Shown piece by piece: positions 31,993-41,364 of a DNA stretch of 64,000 nt; the stretch's first letter is position 1; each line of letters starts with the position of its first letter. The DNA is from CAYMZZ01 sp044463125 (GTDB lineage Bacteria; Bacteroidota; Bacteroidia; Chitinophagales; Chitinophagaceae): NCBI GenBank assembly GCA_044463125.1, contig JBIQMS010000001.1, forward strand, positions 186,001 to 250,000, read 5' to 3'. A model generated the notes under the pieces. It was given only the letters and a program-made list of their open reading frames with translations, did no database searches and was not told the DNA's origin. Made by a program: the position numbers and the translations under genes.

Positions 31993-34725
31993 TCACCCTC
32001 TTCCGCTATTTTCTACATAGTCTTTCAATTCCCTATTGAATTCTTTTTCTTTCAACAGGTCTTCCAGTGCTATATGCATACGATAGCGCCAGTAATGTCT
32101 TGAATTGGCGGGTACATTAATTCTCTCCTCATGAGGATTTTCGCGACGCAGGGTATCACTCATTCCGAGCAGATCCTGCAACTGGAATACTGCCCACATC
32201 GCAGGCGAATACAAATGTTGTAGCACGATGGCACGATTGATCCAGGGTTCGCAGAAGTAGGGAGCGTCGCCCCATTGACCAAGTACCTGGTTAAAGAATT
32301 TTTGGGTGCGCCTCCGGTCTTCTTCCCACCATCCACGTACCGTACTCATGTCGTGTGTGGAAGGGGTAATTACAGAGAGATAGGGTGCTTCTTCCGGATA
32401 AAAGAATTCTTTCTGTGCGTTTTTGGGCATCCGTTGAATTTCGAGGCTTAATATGCCCAATTGCTTCATCACATCGGGTACACAATGCGGCACCATTCCC
32501 AGGTCTTCGCCACAGATCAGCATATTGGTGGCGGCCTTTAGAGCTGGCAGTTTCTGCATGGCTTCCCGCCGCCAGAATTCGTCCTGGCGCTCATAGAAAT
32601 AGTTTACATACAAGCTCTTCAGCTTCTCTTGCACATGCGGAATGAGGTATTGAAACGAAAGGGTTTTGTCCATGGCAATGCGGAAATGGAATTCCTGACC
32701 CTGGGAACCTTCCTGCTTAATGAGTATCACATTCGCGATCAACTCAAAGAGGCCGGCCTGCAGTCGTTCGGACTCAGGGCATTTTTCCTTTTCCGCGAAA
32801 AATGCCTGCACCTTGCGCTGCGTATCAAACTCTGGTCGCAAATCATAGCCGCCCTGATCGTTTGGCCTTAGAAATTCATCACGAACCCTTTGGTACATGT
32901 CGCCAAAAACAACCTGCAATACATCGTCATTAATAAATGGCTTACAATAGCGATGCTCATCGAACCAGATACCGTTTTCGCCAAACTCTACATAGTGTAC
33001 CGGAAGACAGGGTACAAAATGTCCCATAATGCCCTGTACGGCATGAGCCGGAATGCTCCAAATCCGGAAAAATCCCAGGATATGATCAATCCGGAAAGCA
33101 TCGAAATAATAGCTCATTTGCTCAAAGCGCTGACGCCACCAGGCATACCCATCCTCCTGCATCTGTTTCCAATTGTAGGTGGGAAACTCCCAGTTCTGCC
33201 CTATTCTCGCAAAATCATCTGGTGGGGCTCCCGCCTGCTCATTCATATTGTACAAATGAGGGGCCACCCAGGCATCGCAACTGTTGCGCGAAATTCCTAT
33301 GGCGATATCACCCTTGAAAACAATACCCTTTTTATGCGCATAATCAGCCGCGTCCTTGAGTTGATCATGCAAATGAAACTGCACAAAGCAGTAAAATAAT
33401 AGTTCCTTTCGCGCTACGGTGCGGGAACTGAACAAGCGGTCAACCTCGGCGGGGTCGTAACTTTGATGGGTTTTCCATTGTTCAAATTCCGGAGTTCCAT
33501 ACTTGTCGCGCAAAAAGCTAAACGCCGCATAAGGCTTCAGCCAGTGCGCATTGGAACTGAAAAAATCCTTGTACGCATCCGACTCAAATGTTTCGGACGA
33601 CATTACATCATACAATTCCCGCAGCATCGCCAGCTTAAATCGCATCACCTCCTCATAATCCAACTCAGGAAGTTCGTTAAGTGCCTTTTGTTTGCGGTTT
33701 AGCGACTTGATTTTATCCTGATATTTCTTCCCTGCCACACTGGCCAGGTTAATATAAAGCGGATGCAAGGCAAAGGCGGAAATGGCCGAGTAAGGATAGG
33801 AGTCCGTCCAACTATGCGTGGCCGTGGTATCATTAACCGGGAGTAGCTGCACCATACGCAACCCGGATTCACGGGCCCAATCTACCAGCAGTTTAATATC
33901 CGTAAACTCCCCTACTCCAAAACTCTGCCGGCTACGCAGGCTGAATACAGGGATAGCTATTCCGGCGCCTTTCCATTCCTGGTTGGGAAGTTGAATGAAT
34001 CCATCGTGTAAAACGGTGAGTGTATGCGCGGGGCTATGCTGCTGTAGCAGTCGGTTATCACCCGATTCATAGCGCACGAATGCTTTTTCGCGGGTGTTGT
34101 AAACGGCATATTTATATGCAATGGGGAAATGGGCCTGGGAAAGATCTACGCTTAATACCCACCAACCATCGTTGCGTCCGAGGAGAAGGGGTTCATCGGT
34201 ATTCCATAAGCCTAGCTCTTCAATATTTCCTAAAATGCAGACCACTTCATTCTTGGCAAGCAGTGGCGCTTTCACCCTAAACTCATGCGTTGATTTGCGG
34301 GATACTTTGCCCTTGCTGCGCAAGGCAGGCCGCGGAAGCAATACATCCGTAAAAGGAGCAGAATAGAATGCGTTTTCGTATTCACCGGCATGGTTCCAGG
34401 TATCGATCAGTCTGATTTCACGCGTTCCTTTGCGGATATCCGGAAGAAGCCGGTTCATATTTCCTTCTGGAATCCAATCGCCATCTTCCGTACGCAGGAG
34501 GTATTGGTAGCGGATCTGATCCCAATCCTGTTCATCGGGATTCAGTTCAAGGGTCAGTTCCCAGAATTCATCATTCAGATAATTCATGGCAAGGGCCTTT
34601 CGGGCATTTTCCCCTTTCAATGAATCAATATTTCCCGTCAGCCATAAGCTCTGCCCAAATTCCGTGGAAAACCGGACATTAAACCTGACCTGTAAAGCAA
34701 TCGTGGGTTCTTTTTTTCCTGCCAT
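31993..34725 (-). CDS. malQ: 4-alpha-glucanotransferase with two N-terminal starch-binding domains (DPE2-like)
   Basis: The 910-residue enzyme rearranges alpha-1,4 glucans and maltose. It starts with two CBM20-type carbohydrate modules (about 8-110, e.g. GQSLWLTGNIDSL; and about 130-235, e.g. EVVCILGNIEELGLWN), then a GH77 catalytic domain interrupted by an insert. Catalytic residues lie in YYFDAFRIDHILGFFRIW (nucleophile Asp), LICGEDLGMVP (acid/base Glu) and ITPSTHDMSTVRGWW (transition-state Asp). The layout matches plant DPE2 and many Bacteroidota MalQ proteins and is much longer than E. coli MalQ. There is no signal peptide, so it is cytoplasmic and supports glycogen and maltodextrin turnover. 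Confidence 0.93.
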   Translation of the reverse strand: MAGKKEPTIALQVRFNVRFSTEFGQSLWLTGNIDSLKGENARKALAMNYLNDEFWELTLELNPDEQDWDQIRYQYLLRTEDGDWIPEGNMNRLLPDIRKGTREIRLIDTWNHAGEYENAFYSAPFTDVLLPRPALRSKGKVSRKSTHEFRVKAPLLAKNEVVCILGNIEELGLWNTDEPLLLGRNDGWWVLSVDLSQAHFPIAYKYAVYNTREKAFVRYESGDNRLLQQHSPAHTLTVLHDGFIQLPNQEWKGAGIAIPVFSLRSRQSFGVGEFTDIKLLVDWARESGLRMVQLLPVNDTTATHSWTDSYPYSAISAFALHPLYINLASVAGKKYQDKIKSLNRKQKALNELPELDYEEVMRFKLAMLRELYDVMSSETFESDAYKDFFSSNAHWLKPYAAFSFLRDKYGTPEFEQWKTHQSYDPAEVDRLFSSRTVARKELLFYCFVQFHLHDQLKDAADYAHKKGIVFKGDIAIGISRNSCDAWVAPHLYNMNEQAGAPPDDFARIGQNWEFPTYNWKQMQEDGYAWWRQRFEQMSYYFDAFRIDHILGFFRIWSIPAHAVQGIMGHFVPCLPVHYVEFGENGIWFDEHRYCKPFINDDVLQVVFGDMYQRVRDEFLRPNDQGGYDLRPEFDTQRKVQAFFAEKEKCPESERLQAGLFELIANVILIKQEGSQGQEFHFRIAMDKTLSFQYLIPHVQEKLKSLYVNYFYERQDEFWRREAMQKLPALKAATNMLICGEDLGMVPHCVPDVMKQLGILSLEIQRMPKNAQKEFFYPEEAPYLSVITPSTHDMSTVRGWWEEDRRRTQKFFNQVLGQWGDAPYFCEPWINRAIVLQHLYSPAMWAVFQLQDLLGMSDTLRRENPHEERINVPANSRHYWRYRMHIALEDLLKEKEFNRELKDYVENSGRG

Positions 34726-34911
34726 ATTACTTCGTGTCTGAAAAACACATTAGTACGAAAGTAAAATAAATCATGCAAGGTTCGCATTTTTATTTGATTC
34801 GGGCCTAAAAAAGTACTGCAAACGTTTGAAGCCGTATCTTGCGTGGCAAACTCATTAGATTCTTCCGTCAAACAGCCATCATCTTCAAAATTAGAATGTA
34901 GCCTTTCGCCA

Positions 34912-35787
34912 ATGATCTCCATTTTAATTTGCTCTATTAATCCGGCTTACCTCCAGCAGGTAAAGAAAAGTGTGGAAGAAACCATTGGTTTGCCTTATGA
35001 AATTCTGGTTTTTGACAACCGGCAAGCAGGACTTGGCCTTTGTGCCGTCTATAATCAATTGGCAGAAAAGGCCCGGTTTCCATATCTGGTTTTTATGCAC
35101 GAGGATATCAGCTTTGAATCGCATAACTGGGGAGCCGAATTAATGAATCTCTTTGAATCAGACAGGCAAATTGGACTGATAGGTGTAGCGGGATCCAACT
35201 ACAAAAGTCGCTTGTTTACCGGATGGGATTCAGGCATTGCTGCGTACGACGCATACCAAATTACCCATCTTACCAATGGTGAAAAGATAAAACTGACTTC
35301 ATGGCCACCGGGTGCGATCGATAATGCCCCGGTTGTGTGCATCGACGGTGTATTCATGGCATGCCGCAAAGAAATATGGGCAGAATTCCCTTTCAATGAA
35401 GGTGAATTGAAGGGCTTCCATTTTTATGATCTTGATTTTTCCCTGCGAGTTGCTGGAAAATTTCAATTGCGGGTTACGTTGAATATCCCCATTCTACACC
35501 ATACCGTTGGCGGCGACTATGGCGATAAATGGGTGAAAGAGGTTTTTCACTTTCATCGATATTTCCCTCTACCCTTCCCCAATACCTTATTGCCAAAAAG
35601 AATTGAATCCGAAATTGGAAAATACTGGCTCGACAGGTTGAAAAATCATCCTATCAGTTTTGCCAACCGCTGCAGGTGGATTAGATACCAAAAACTCTGG
35701 ACGAACCCCGCATACTGGTACTCTATCGCGAAATTCATGGTTTACCGACCGTTAAAGCTTCGGAAAATACATGAGATGTTCAAGTAA
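34912..35787 (+). CDS. Glycosyltransferase family 2-like protein
   Basis: The 291-residue cytoplasmic or membrane-associated enzyme starts with MISILICSINPAYLQQV and has EILVFDN and FMHEDISFES, the nucleotide-sugar binding and DxD-like region of a GT-A fold, followed by IDGVFMACRKEIWAEFPFNEG and FHFYDLDFSLRVAG, typical of family 2 transferases that build surface polysaccharides. The frame begins at a GTG at 34843, but the ATG at 34912 matches the start of the fold. It stands alone, divergent from malQ, so no polysaccharide cluster defines its sugar. Confidence 0.86.
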   Translation: MISILICSINPAYLQQVKKSVEETIGLPYEILVFDNRQAGLGLCAVYNQLAEKARFPYLVFMHEDISFESHNWGAELMNLFESDRQIGLIGVAGSNYKSRLFTGWDSGIAAYDAYQITHLTNGEKIKLTSWPPGAIDNAPVVCIDGVFMACRKEIWAEFPFNEGELKGFHFYDLDFSLRVAGKFQLRVTLNIPILHHTVGGDYGDKWVKEVFHFHRYFPLPFPNTLLPKRIESEIGKYWLDRLKNHPISFANRCRWIRYQKLWTNPAYWYSIAKFMVYRPLKLRKIHEMFK

Positions 35788-35826
35788 AGTGAAAATCAAT
35801 ATTGGAGCCAGTCCACACTAGTGGTA

Positions 35827-35850
35827 TGGTTCAAGTTTATCGTTGAACCA
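35827..35850 (+). terminator. Possible hairpin after the glycosyltransferase gene
   Basis: TGGTTCAA (35827-35834) is a perfect inverted match to TTGAACCA (35843-35850) with an 8-nt loop. A T-rich but broken stretch follows, so termination is possible but not certain. Confidence 0.4.
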
Positions 35851-35874
35851 TTTCGTGTTTTCCGAATTTGCCAT

Positions 35875-35882
35875 TATTTTTG
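35875..35882 (+). promoter_or_regulatory. Consensus -7 box of the small membrane protein gene
   Basis: TATTTTTG matches TAnnTTTG and lies 16 bp before the ATG at 35899. Confidence 0.5.
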
Positions 35883-35898
35883 CGCAAACTTTATGCAG

Positions 35899-36054
35899 AT
35901 GGAACAAACCCGTAAATACCGCGGCCTCTGGTGGCTGGTTTTTCTCGCTTCAACAGCTGGCCTGCTTTGGGCCATTTTCGCCCATTGGGAATGGTTGACT
36001 TTGATCCTGCCCTTTCAAACCACCGCGTTTGTAAAAGCGATGGATATTATGTAA
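35899..36054 (+). CDS. Small single-pass membrane protein (51 aa)
   Basis: The short frame encodes MEQTRKYRGL, then one clear hydrophobic helix (WWLVFLASTAGLLWAIFAHW), then EWLTLILPFQTTAFVKAMDIM, which may be a second, re-entrant segment. I do not recognise a family. It has a consensus promoter box just upstream and a strong terminator downstream (36108-36147), the layout of a genuine small gene. An in-frame ATG two codons earlier (35893) is also possible. Confidence 0.6.
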   Translation: MEQTRKYRGLWWLVFLASTAGLLWAIFAHWEWLTLILPFQTTAFVKAMDIM

Positions 36055-36107
36055 GCAATAGGTTATTTTTGATCAGCAATTCCAAAGCTGAACATCTCAA
36101 CATATTT

Positions 36108-36147
36108 AAAAAAAGAGAAGACGCGCCAGGCGCGTCTTCTCTTTTTT
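36108..36147. terminator. Strong bidirectional terminator
   Basis: AGAGAAGACGCG (36114-36125) pairs perfectly with CGCGTCTTCTCT (36131-36142) around CCAGG, flanked by A-run and T-run on the two sides. It can end transcription from the small membrane gene on the plus strand and from the 69-residue gene on the minus strand. Confidence 0.9.
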
Positions 36148-36355
36148 AATGCGACAGCTGATTGCGGCGCATCAACCCTGAGGCCGATTTTGCGGCACGA
36201 CGGATATTCCACATATCCACGGCGGCAAAATGGTTCTTGCCGGGAATACTCAATTCATCCAGATCGGCGATCGTTTCTTTTACTTCCATCACCAGGGTCT
36301 TTAGTTCGTCTCGATCCATCTGCACAAGAGATGGATGCATAACATCACTATTCAT
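36146..36355 (-). CDS. Small hypothetical protein (69 aa)
   Basis: The protein starts MNSDVMHPSLVQMDRDELKT, continues with a helical acidic middle (LVMEVKETIADLDEL) and ends with FAAVDMWNIRRAAKSASG and a basic tail. A short WNIRR-type motif close to the C-terminus is, as far as I recall, seen in other small Bacteroidota proteins, but I cannot name a family. It has a promoter box at 36486-36493 and its stop codon borders the bidirectional terminator, so it is likely expressed. The message would have a leader of about 120 nt. Confidence 0.6.
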   Translation of the reverse strand: MNSDVMHPSLVQMDRDELKTLVMEVKETIADLDELSIPGKNHFAAVDMWNIRRAAKSASGLMRRNQLSH

Positions 36356-36485
36356 GATACTTTTTTATTTAGTTCGTTATAAAATTCGTCGTTGAGCCGG
36401 GGCATCACTCTTTCTTGCGCTGGCAGGGGGCGGAGGAATTCTGCACCTTTTTTTACTATGCGGTACGCTGCTCTATTTGACGATG

Positions 36486-36518
36486 CAAATGTACGATGGT
36501 ACTGCACCAACCTGCAAG
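36486..36518 (-). promoter_or_regulatory. Promoter of the 69-residue gene
   Basis: On the minus strand, TTG (36515-36517) and TACATTTG (36486-36493), 21 bp apart, match the Bacteroidota -33 and -7 elements. Confidence 0.55.
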
Positions 36519-36629
36519 TACAGATGGGTGAATAGCGGGTTTTCTTTAGCGAATGGAGGAAAATGCCGGACGAAACGTTTTTCACTCATTCATCTGTCGT
36601 CGCAATTCGCTGCCAAAAGAAATCCCGTC

Positions 36630-36661
36630 GAAAAAAAAGCCCCGCAATTTGCGGGGCTTTA
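36630..36661 (-). terminator. Terminator of dnaK
   Basis: AAAGCCCCGC (36638-36647) pairs with GCGGGGCTTT (36651-36660) around a short loop, and the minus strand then has a run of eight T. It begins 6 bp after the dnaK stop. Confidence 0.9.
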
Positions 36662-36666
36662 ACTTT

Positions 36667-38559
36667 TTATTTCACTTCTTCGTAAGGCACATCTGTTACG
36701 TTGTCGGCCCCGGCACTGCTACCCGCTTCTGCTCCACCGGGCTGCGCCTCGCCTGCCTGCTGCGACTTATAGATGTCTTCGCTGGCGGCTGTCCAGGCGG
36801 CATTCAGGGCGGCCATAGCCGCATCCACTTCTGCCAGGTTTTGCGACTTATGGGCTTCTTTCAATTTCTCTACGGCCGATTCAATGGTTGATTTCTTATC
36901 GGCAGGAACCTTATCGCCATATTCCTTCAGTTGCTTTTCGGTTTGGAAAATCAAACCGTCAGCAGCATTTAACTTATCTACTTTTTCACGCTCTGCTTTA
37001 TCCGATGCTTCATTGGCCTTCGCTTCTGCTTTCATTTTTTCCACTTCCTCCTTACTCAATCCGCTTCCGGCTTCAATATGAATTTTTTGTTCCTTACCGG
37101 TTCCCTTGTCTTTGGCGGTTACGTGCAGAATGCCGTTGGCATCAATATCAAAGATCACTTCAATTTGTGGTACACCACGCGGTGCGGGCGGAATGCCATC
37201 GAGGTTAAAGATTCCCAGGCTCTTGTTGTCTTTGGCCATGGGACGTTCACCCTGCAATACATGGATCTGTACACCCGGCTGATTATCGCTGGCAGTAGAG
37301 AACACTTCCGACTTCTTCGTGGGAATAGTGGTATTGGATGGAATGAGCGCGGTCATTACACCACCCATGGTTTCAATGCCCAGCGACAGTGGTGTTACAT
37401 CAAGCAACAACACATCTTTCACTTCACCCGTCAATACAGCACCCTGAATGGCGGCACCTACGGCCACTACTTCATCGGGGTTTACTCCTCTGTTAGGTTT
37501 CTTACCGAAGAATTTCTCTACAATTTCCTGCACTTTCGGAATACGGGTACTACCCCCTACCAGTATCACTTCATCGATCTGCGAAGCGGAAAGACCGGCA
37601 TCTTTCAGTGCCTGTTCGCAAGGCTTCAAACAACGTGCAAAGAGGTTGTCGGCCAATTGTTCAAACTTGCTACGGGTGAGTTTTTTCACCAGGTGCTTGG
37701 GCACACCATCCACCGCTGTGATATAAGGAAGATTGATTTCTGTTTCACTGGATGAAGAAAGTTCCACTTTTGCTTTTTCTGAAGCTTCTTTCAGGCGCTG
37801 CAAGGCCATAGGATCCTTGCGCAAGTCGATGGCTTCATCCTTTTTGAACTCATCGGCCAACCAGTCCATGATCACTTTGTCGAAGTCATCACCACCCAGG
37901 TGCGTATCACCATTGGTGCTTTTCACTTCAAACACCCCATCACCCAATTCCAGAACCGAGATATCGAAGGTACCGCCACCCAGATCGAATACTGCGATCT
38001 TCTGGTCATGGCGACCTTTATCCAATCCATAAGCAAGGGCCGCGGCCGTTGGTTCGTTCACTATACGGCGAACGGTTAACCCGGCGATTTCACCGGCTTC
38101 CTTGGTAGCCTGGCGTTGTGCATCGTTGAAATAAGCAGGAACGGTAATTACCGCTTCAGTTACTTCCTGACCCAGGTAATCTTCAGCAGTCTTCTTCATC
38201 TTCTGCAAAACCATTGCGCTGATCTCCTGAGGCGTATACAATCTGCCATCTATGTCAATACGTACGGTATTATTGTCACCTTTGGCTACTTTGTAGCTCC
38301 AATGGCTGATCTCTTCCGTTACCTCATCGAATCGGCGGCCCATGAAGCGCTTCACCGACATGATGGTATTATGCGGGTTGGTGATCGCCTGGCGCTTGGC
38401 CGGATCACCCACTTTCCGCTCACCGTTCTTCAAAAATGCTACAACCGAAGGTGTGGTACGGCGACCTTCATCGTTGGCAATTACCACCGGCTCATTGCCT
38501 TCCATAACTGACACGCAGCTATTGGTGGTTCCTAAGTCGATTCCAATTATTTTTCCCAT
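36667..38559 (-). CDS. dnaK: Molecular chaperone DnaK (Hsp70)
   Basis: Hsp70 binds unfolded proteins in an ATP-driven cycle with DnaJ and GrpE. The 630-residue protein has the full family pattern: GKIIGIDLGTTNSCVSVMEG, the phosphate loop VFDLGGGTFDISVLELGDG, VILVGGSTRIPKVQ, the linker KDVLLLDVTPLSLGIETMGG and a lid ending in a Gly/Ala-rich tail with DVPYEEVK. The frame extends eight codons further, but a good Shine-Dalgarno sequence (AAAGGAG, 38569-38575) 9 nt before the ATG at 38559 decides the start. dnaJ and grpE are not adjacent. Confidence 0.98.
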   Translation of the reverse strand: MGKIIGIDLGTTNSCVSVMEGNEPVVIANDEGRRTTPSVVAFLKNGERKVGDPAKRQAITNPHNTIMSVKRFMGRRFDEVTEEISHWSYKVAKGDNNTVRIDIDGRLYTPQEISAMVLQKMKKTAEDYLGQEVTEAVITVPAYFNDAQRQATKEAGEIAGLTVRRIVNEPTAAALAYGLDKGRHDQKIAVFDLGGGTFDISVLELGDGVFEVKSTNGDTHLGGDDFDKVIMDWLADEFKKDEAIDLRKDPMALQRLKEASEKAKVELSSSSETEINLPYITAVDGVPKHLVKKLTRSKFEQLADNLFARCLKPCEQALKDAGLSASQIDEVILVGGSTRIPKVQEIVEKFFGKKPNRGVNPDEVVAVGAAIQGAVLTGEVKDVLLLDVTPLSLGIETMGGVMTALIPSNTTIPTKKSEVFSTASDNQPGVQIHVLQGERPMAKDNKSLGIFNLDGIPPAPRGVPQIEVIFDIDANGILHVTAKDKGTGKEQKIHIEAGSGLSKEEVEKMKAEAKANEASDKAEREKVDKLNAADGLIFQTEKQLKEYGDKVPADKKSTIESAVEKLKEAHKSQNLAEVDAAMAALNAAWTAASEDIYKSQQAGEAQPGGAEAGSSAGADNVTDVPYEEVK

Positions 38560-38568
38560 AGTGTTTAA

Positions 38569-38575
38569 CTCCTTT
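38569..38575 (-). promoter_or_regulatory. Shine-Dalgarno site of dnaK
   Basis: AAAGGAG on the minus strand, 9 nt from the ATG. Such clear sites are rare in this window, which fits strong translation of a chaperone gene. Confidence 0.7.
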
Positions 38576-38731
38576 TTTCCCACCAGTCAGGCAGGCAGTA
38601 TCCCTTCTCCAATCATTATGCCGTGACTGCCAAACGTGAAAAAATGTCAGCAAACTTTTTGTTCCGGAGCTCCTGACAATCAATTAACCGCGGAAAATGG
38701 AGCGGAATCCGGAAATCGATTACATTTAGGT

Positions 38732-39202
38732 ATGGATTGGCTGTGGATCATATTGGGTATCCTTCTTATTCTGGCCGGCATCGCTGGCAGTCTTTTACCC
38801 TTACTGCCGGGGCCGCCTATCGCATATGTAGGGCTACTTTTACAACAACTGAAAGCTGAACCGGCATTCACGACAAAATTTCTGTTGATTTGGGCCGGAA
38901 TTGTCATTCTTACATTAGTGCTCGATTACCTGGTACCCATTTGGGGTACCAAAAAATTTGGTGGAAGCAAATATGGGGTTTGGGGCTGTACCCTGGGATT
39001 TCTCGCCGCCTTCTGGATGGGTCCCTGGGGCGTAATCCTGGGTCCCTTCCTGGGTGCTTTTTTGGGAGAAATGATCGCTGGTAAAAACTCAAAGCAATCC
39101 TTTCGCGCGGCCATGGGTTCCTTTATAGGTTTTATAGCCGGATCATTCTTTAAACTTGTGGCCTGCTTTTTCATGCTCTATTATGTGATTCAACAGGGTT
39201 AG
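38732..39202 (+). CDS. DUF456 domain-containing membrane protein
   Basis: The 156-residue inner-membrane protein consists of hydrophobic helices rich in glycine: WLWIILGILLILAGIAGSLL, FLLIWAGIVILTLVLDYLVP, GCTLGFLAAFWMGPWGVILG and the ending GFIAGSFFKLVACFFMLYYV. LPGPPIAYVGLLL and LGPFLGAFLGEM are typical of DUF456. Function unknown. The frame is open from 38636, but the ATG at 38732 begins exactly at the first helix and is preceded by TACATTTA, a partial -7 box. Divergent from dnaK. Confidence 0.87.
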   Translation: MDWLWIILGILLILAGIAGSLLPLLPGPPIAYVGLLLQQLKAEPAFTTKFLLIWAGIVILTLVLDYLVPIWGTKKFGGSKYGVWGCTLGFLAAFWMGPWGVILGPFLGAFLGEMIAGKNSKQSFRAAMGSFIGFIAGSFFKLVACFFMLYYVIQQG

Positions 39203-39245
39203 AGAAAAAAGCTCTGATGATTCCGAACAGAAAAAATGTGCAGAT

Positions 39246-39878
39246 ATGATCTTATTCAAGAAATTTCGCATCAAGACGGGTATGCGCATGGCTGCTGTTG
39301 GTGCCCCTGAAGGTTTTGCCAGCGAACTGGATCCCAGTCTGTCCCAACTTAATTGGGTGAAGCCAGAAAAGGAATTTGATCAATTGCACTGGTTTGTCCT
39401 GAACCAGGCGGCGTTGAAAAAAGGGCTTTCGGCCGTTATGAGAAGCCTCAAGCCCGGCCATATTATCTGGATCTATTTTCCGAAAGGAAGCTCCGGCCTT
39501 CAAACCGATCTTACCCGCGACAAGGGTTGGGATTTCATCGATAAGGAAAAAGACTATCTGCAATACCTCACGCTGGTTTCGTTTAATGAAAGCTGGTCGG
39601 CATTCGGTTATCGCGTGGCTGATGGGAAAAACCCAGCCAAAGCCAGGGCGGCTCAGCCGAGAGCTGTATTGGAATACATTGATCCGAAAACCAAAGAAGT
39701 TCATTTACCCGATTATCTCCAAAAGGCATTGGGAAAGAATAAAAAAGCCCTTGCTGTTTACAACAAGCTGCCTTTCACGCATCGAAAAGAGTATTTGGAA
39801 TGGATACTCACGGCCAAAAAAGAAGAGACCCGGGATAAAAGAATCCGTCAAATGCTGGAAAAACTGGAAGCTGGTTAA
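39246..39878 (+). CDS. YdeI/OmpD-associated family protein
   Basis: The 210-residue cytoplasmic protein has an N-terminal domain (about 1-130) of the DUF3052-like type (FRIKTGMRMAAVGAPEGF, WIYFPKGSSGLQTDLTRDKGWD) and a C-terminal YdeI-type domain (about 140-205; YLQKALGKNKKALAVYNKLPFTHRKEYLEWI and AKKEETRDKRIRQMLEKL). The C-terminal domain is known from proteins linked to bacteriocin or peptide protection, without a defined biochemical role. It lies between DUF456 and DUF4403 genes on the same strand. Confidence 0.82.
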   Translation: MILFKKFRIKTGMRMAAVGAPEGFASELDPSLSQLNWVKPEKEFDQLHWFVLNQAALKKGLSAVMRSLKPGHIIWIYFPKGSSGLQTDLTRDKGWDFIDKEKDYLQYLTLVSFNESWSAFGYRVADGKNPAKARAAQPRAVLEYIDPKTKEVHLPDYLQKALGKNKKALAVYNKLPFTHRKEYLEWILTAKKEETRDKRIRQMLEKLEAG

Positions 39879-39933
39879 TAATTACCAGCTACCATTCCGC
39901 GTTATGCCAATAAATTCGTTAATTACATTATTC

Positions 39934-41364
39934 ATGAAAACCCTGCTCCGTATCAGTCCCCTATTGGTCATGCTCGCTTTGGCCTCCTGTTCCAAAAAAA
40001 TTATTGCGGAAAGACCATTGCTGGCCAATTCGCGCTTCAACCTCGATTCCATTCCGGATTCGGAGATCAATATTCCCATCCGCATCAATCTTCGTCCGCT
40101 ATATGCTATGGCGGAATCGCAGGTTGACACCCTGTTCACTTCACCTGATTATCCCAATAGCTGGGTTTACCAGGGTTGCGATACGCGCTATCAGTACCGT
40201 TTCAGAAGAGGCCCGCTTCAGTTGAAAGCAGTGGGCAACCGATTCGATCTGGGCTTTACCGGCTACTACCGCATTGCAGGATCTTCACGGGTATGTGTGG
40301 CAGGAACGGCCATCAGTTCCTGGTCGGCTCCCTGCCGATGTGGGTACAACGAGCCTGAACGCCGCGTCAATATTTCATTTAGTAACAGGATCAGCCTGCA
40401 AAGCGACTATAAAGTGCGCTTACAGGTACAACGCAATGAACCTGAAGCCCTCGACAAATGCGAAGTGTGCTTCTGGGGACAGGATATTACCAACCAGGTG
40501 CTGGCCGGTTTGGTGGAGGAATTGGATAGCGCAAAGGTTCAATTGGAAAGAGAGTATGGATTGCTGGATTTGCGCCCCCGGTTTCAACAAGTGTGGAATG
40601 AGCTGAGCCGTTCCTTTGATCTCTATGGCCGTGGCTGGCTGCAGGTTAATCCCACGCAGTTGCAGATTAATAACCTTTTTGCCAAAAATGATTCCCTCTA
40701 TATCTACCTCGGTTTGAAAGCCAAGCCCAGGCTCAGCTTCGAAAAGCCGGTAGATTATACAGCGCCTTTGCCGCCGATGGGTGCTATCGGCCGCATGGAC
40801 GGATTCAATGTGTTTGTGGATGCGGAACTCAACTACGACTCTCTTTCCCGGATCGTGAATTCGCAGGTAGCGGGACGTTCCTTTGATTTCAAGAAGGGCC
40901 CCATTCATAAGAAGTTCATTATAGACCAGTGTGCTTTGTACGGCTCCGGCAATGAGCGTCTGATAATCCGGGTTGACTTTTCGGGAACCAATAAGGGCAC
41001 CCTGTACCTGACGGGGAAACCTGCTTATGATCCGGATAATCGCATCCTGGATATCCGCGATATGGAATTCGATATCAAGACCAAAAACCTGTTGCTGGGT
41101 TCGGCCGACTGGCTGTTTAACCGAAGAATCCTGAATGAGATCAGCCGGCAGGCGCGTTTTGACCTGGGAGAATATGTAGACAGCGCCAAAACCCTGATCA
41201 ATGCGCAAATGAACCGGGAATGGTATCCGGGGCTTCGCAGCGAAGGTGCTGTAAACGACATCCGCATATCAGGGATCTACCCTTTTCCGGGAGCGCTCCA
41301 TATCCGTAGCCGGGCCAATGGTGTACTGGCAGTGAAACTCGATGAGCTGAATATTAGTCTTTAA
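39934..41364 (+). CDS. DUF4403 family lipoprotein
   Basis: The 476-residue protein has a lipoprotein signal (MKTLLRISPLLVMLALASC, lipidated Cys19) and then DUF4403 over its whole length: SEINIPIRINLRPLYAMAE, a cysteine-containing segment with CRCGYNEPERRVNI, and repeated beta strands with a tubular-lipid-binding look such as LYIYLGLKAKPRLSF and IRVDFSGTNKGTLYLTGKP. Envelope location is clear, function unknown. The frame is open from 39586 inside the YdeI gene; the ATG at 39934 gives a perfect signal peptide. Its 3' end overlaps the convergent GtrA gene by 11 bp. Confidence 0.88.
   Translation: MKTLLRISPLLVMLALASCSKKIIAERPLLANSRFNLDSIPDSEINIPIRINLRPLYAMAESQVDTLFTSPDYPNSWVYQGCDTRYQYRFRRGPLQLKAVGNRFDLGFTGYYRIAGSSRVCVAGTAISSWSAPCRCGYNEPERRVNISFSNRISLQSDYKVRLQVQRNEPEALDKCEVCFWGQDITNQVLAGLVEELDSAKVQLEREYGLLDLRPRFQQVWNELSRSFDLYGRGWLQVNPTQLQINNLFAKNDSLYIYLGLKAKPRLSFEKPVDYTAPLPPMGAIGRMDGFNVFVDAELNYDSLSRIVNSQVAGRSFDFKKGPIHKKFIIDQCALYGSGNERLIIRVDFSGTNKGTLYLTGKPAYDPDNRILDIRDMEFDIKTKNLLLGSADWLFNRRILNEISRQARFDLGEYVDSAKTLINAQMNREWYPGLRSEGAVNDIRISGIYPFPGALHIRSRANGVLAVKLDELNISL

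Larger units (their letters stand above)
36356..36666. other. Intergenic stretch between dnaK and the 69-residue gene
   Basis: This stretch of about 310 bp holds the dnaK terminator at its right end and the promoter of the 69-residue gene. A minus-strand frame of 77 codons (36352-36585) crosses it, but the predicted transcript begins inside that frame, so only its last 17 codons (from MPRLNDEFYNELNKKVS, overlapping the next start as ATGA) could be made, as a possible leader peptide. Nothing else was seen. Confidence 0.5.

Noticed and set aside
36352..36585. 77-codon gene upstream of the 69-residue protein
   Set aside because: The predicted promoter lies inside the frame, and the N-terminal part has no protein-like character; at most a 17-residue leader could be made.
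38636..38731. N-terminal extension of the DUF456 protein
   Set aside because: The residues are polar and unlike the family; the first membrane helix begins at the ATG at 38732.
39586..39933. N-terminal extension of the DUF4403 protein
   Set aside because: It overlaps the YdeI gene in another frame; the lipoprotein signal starts at 39934.
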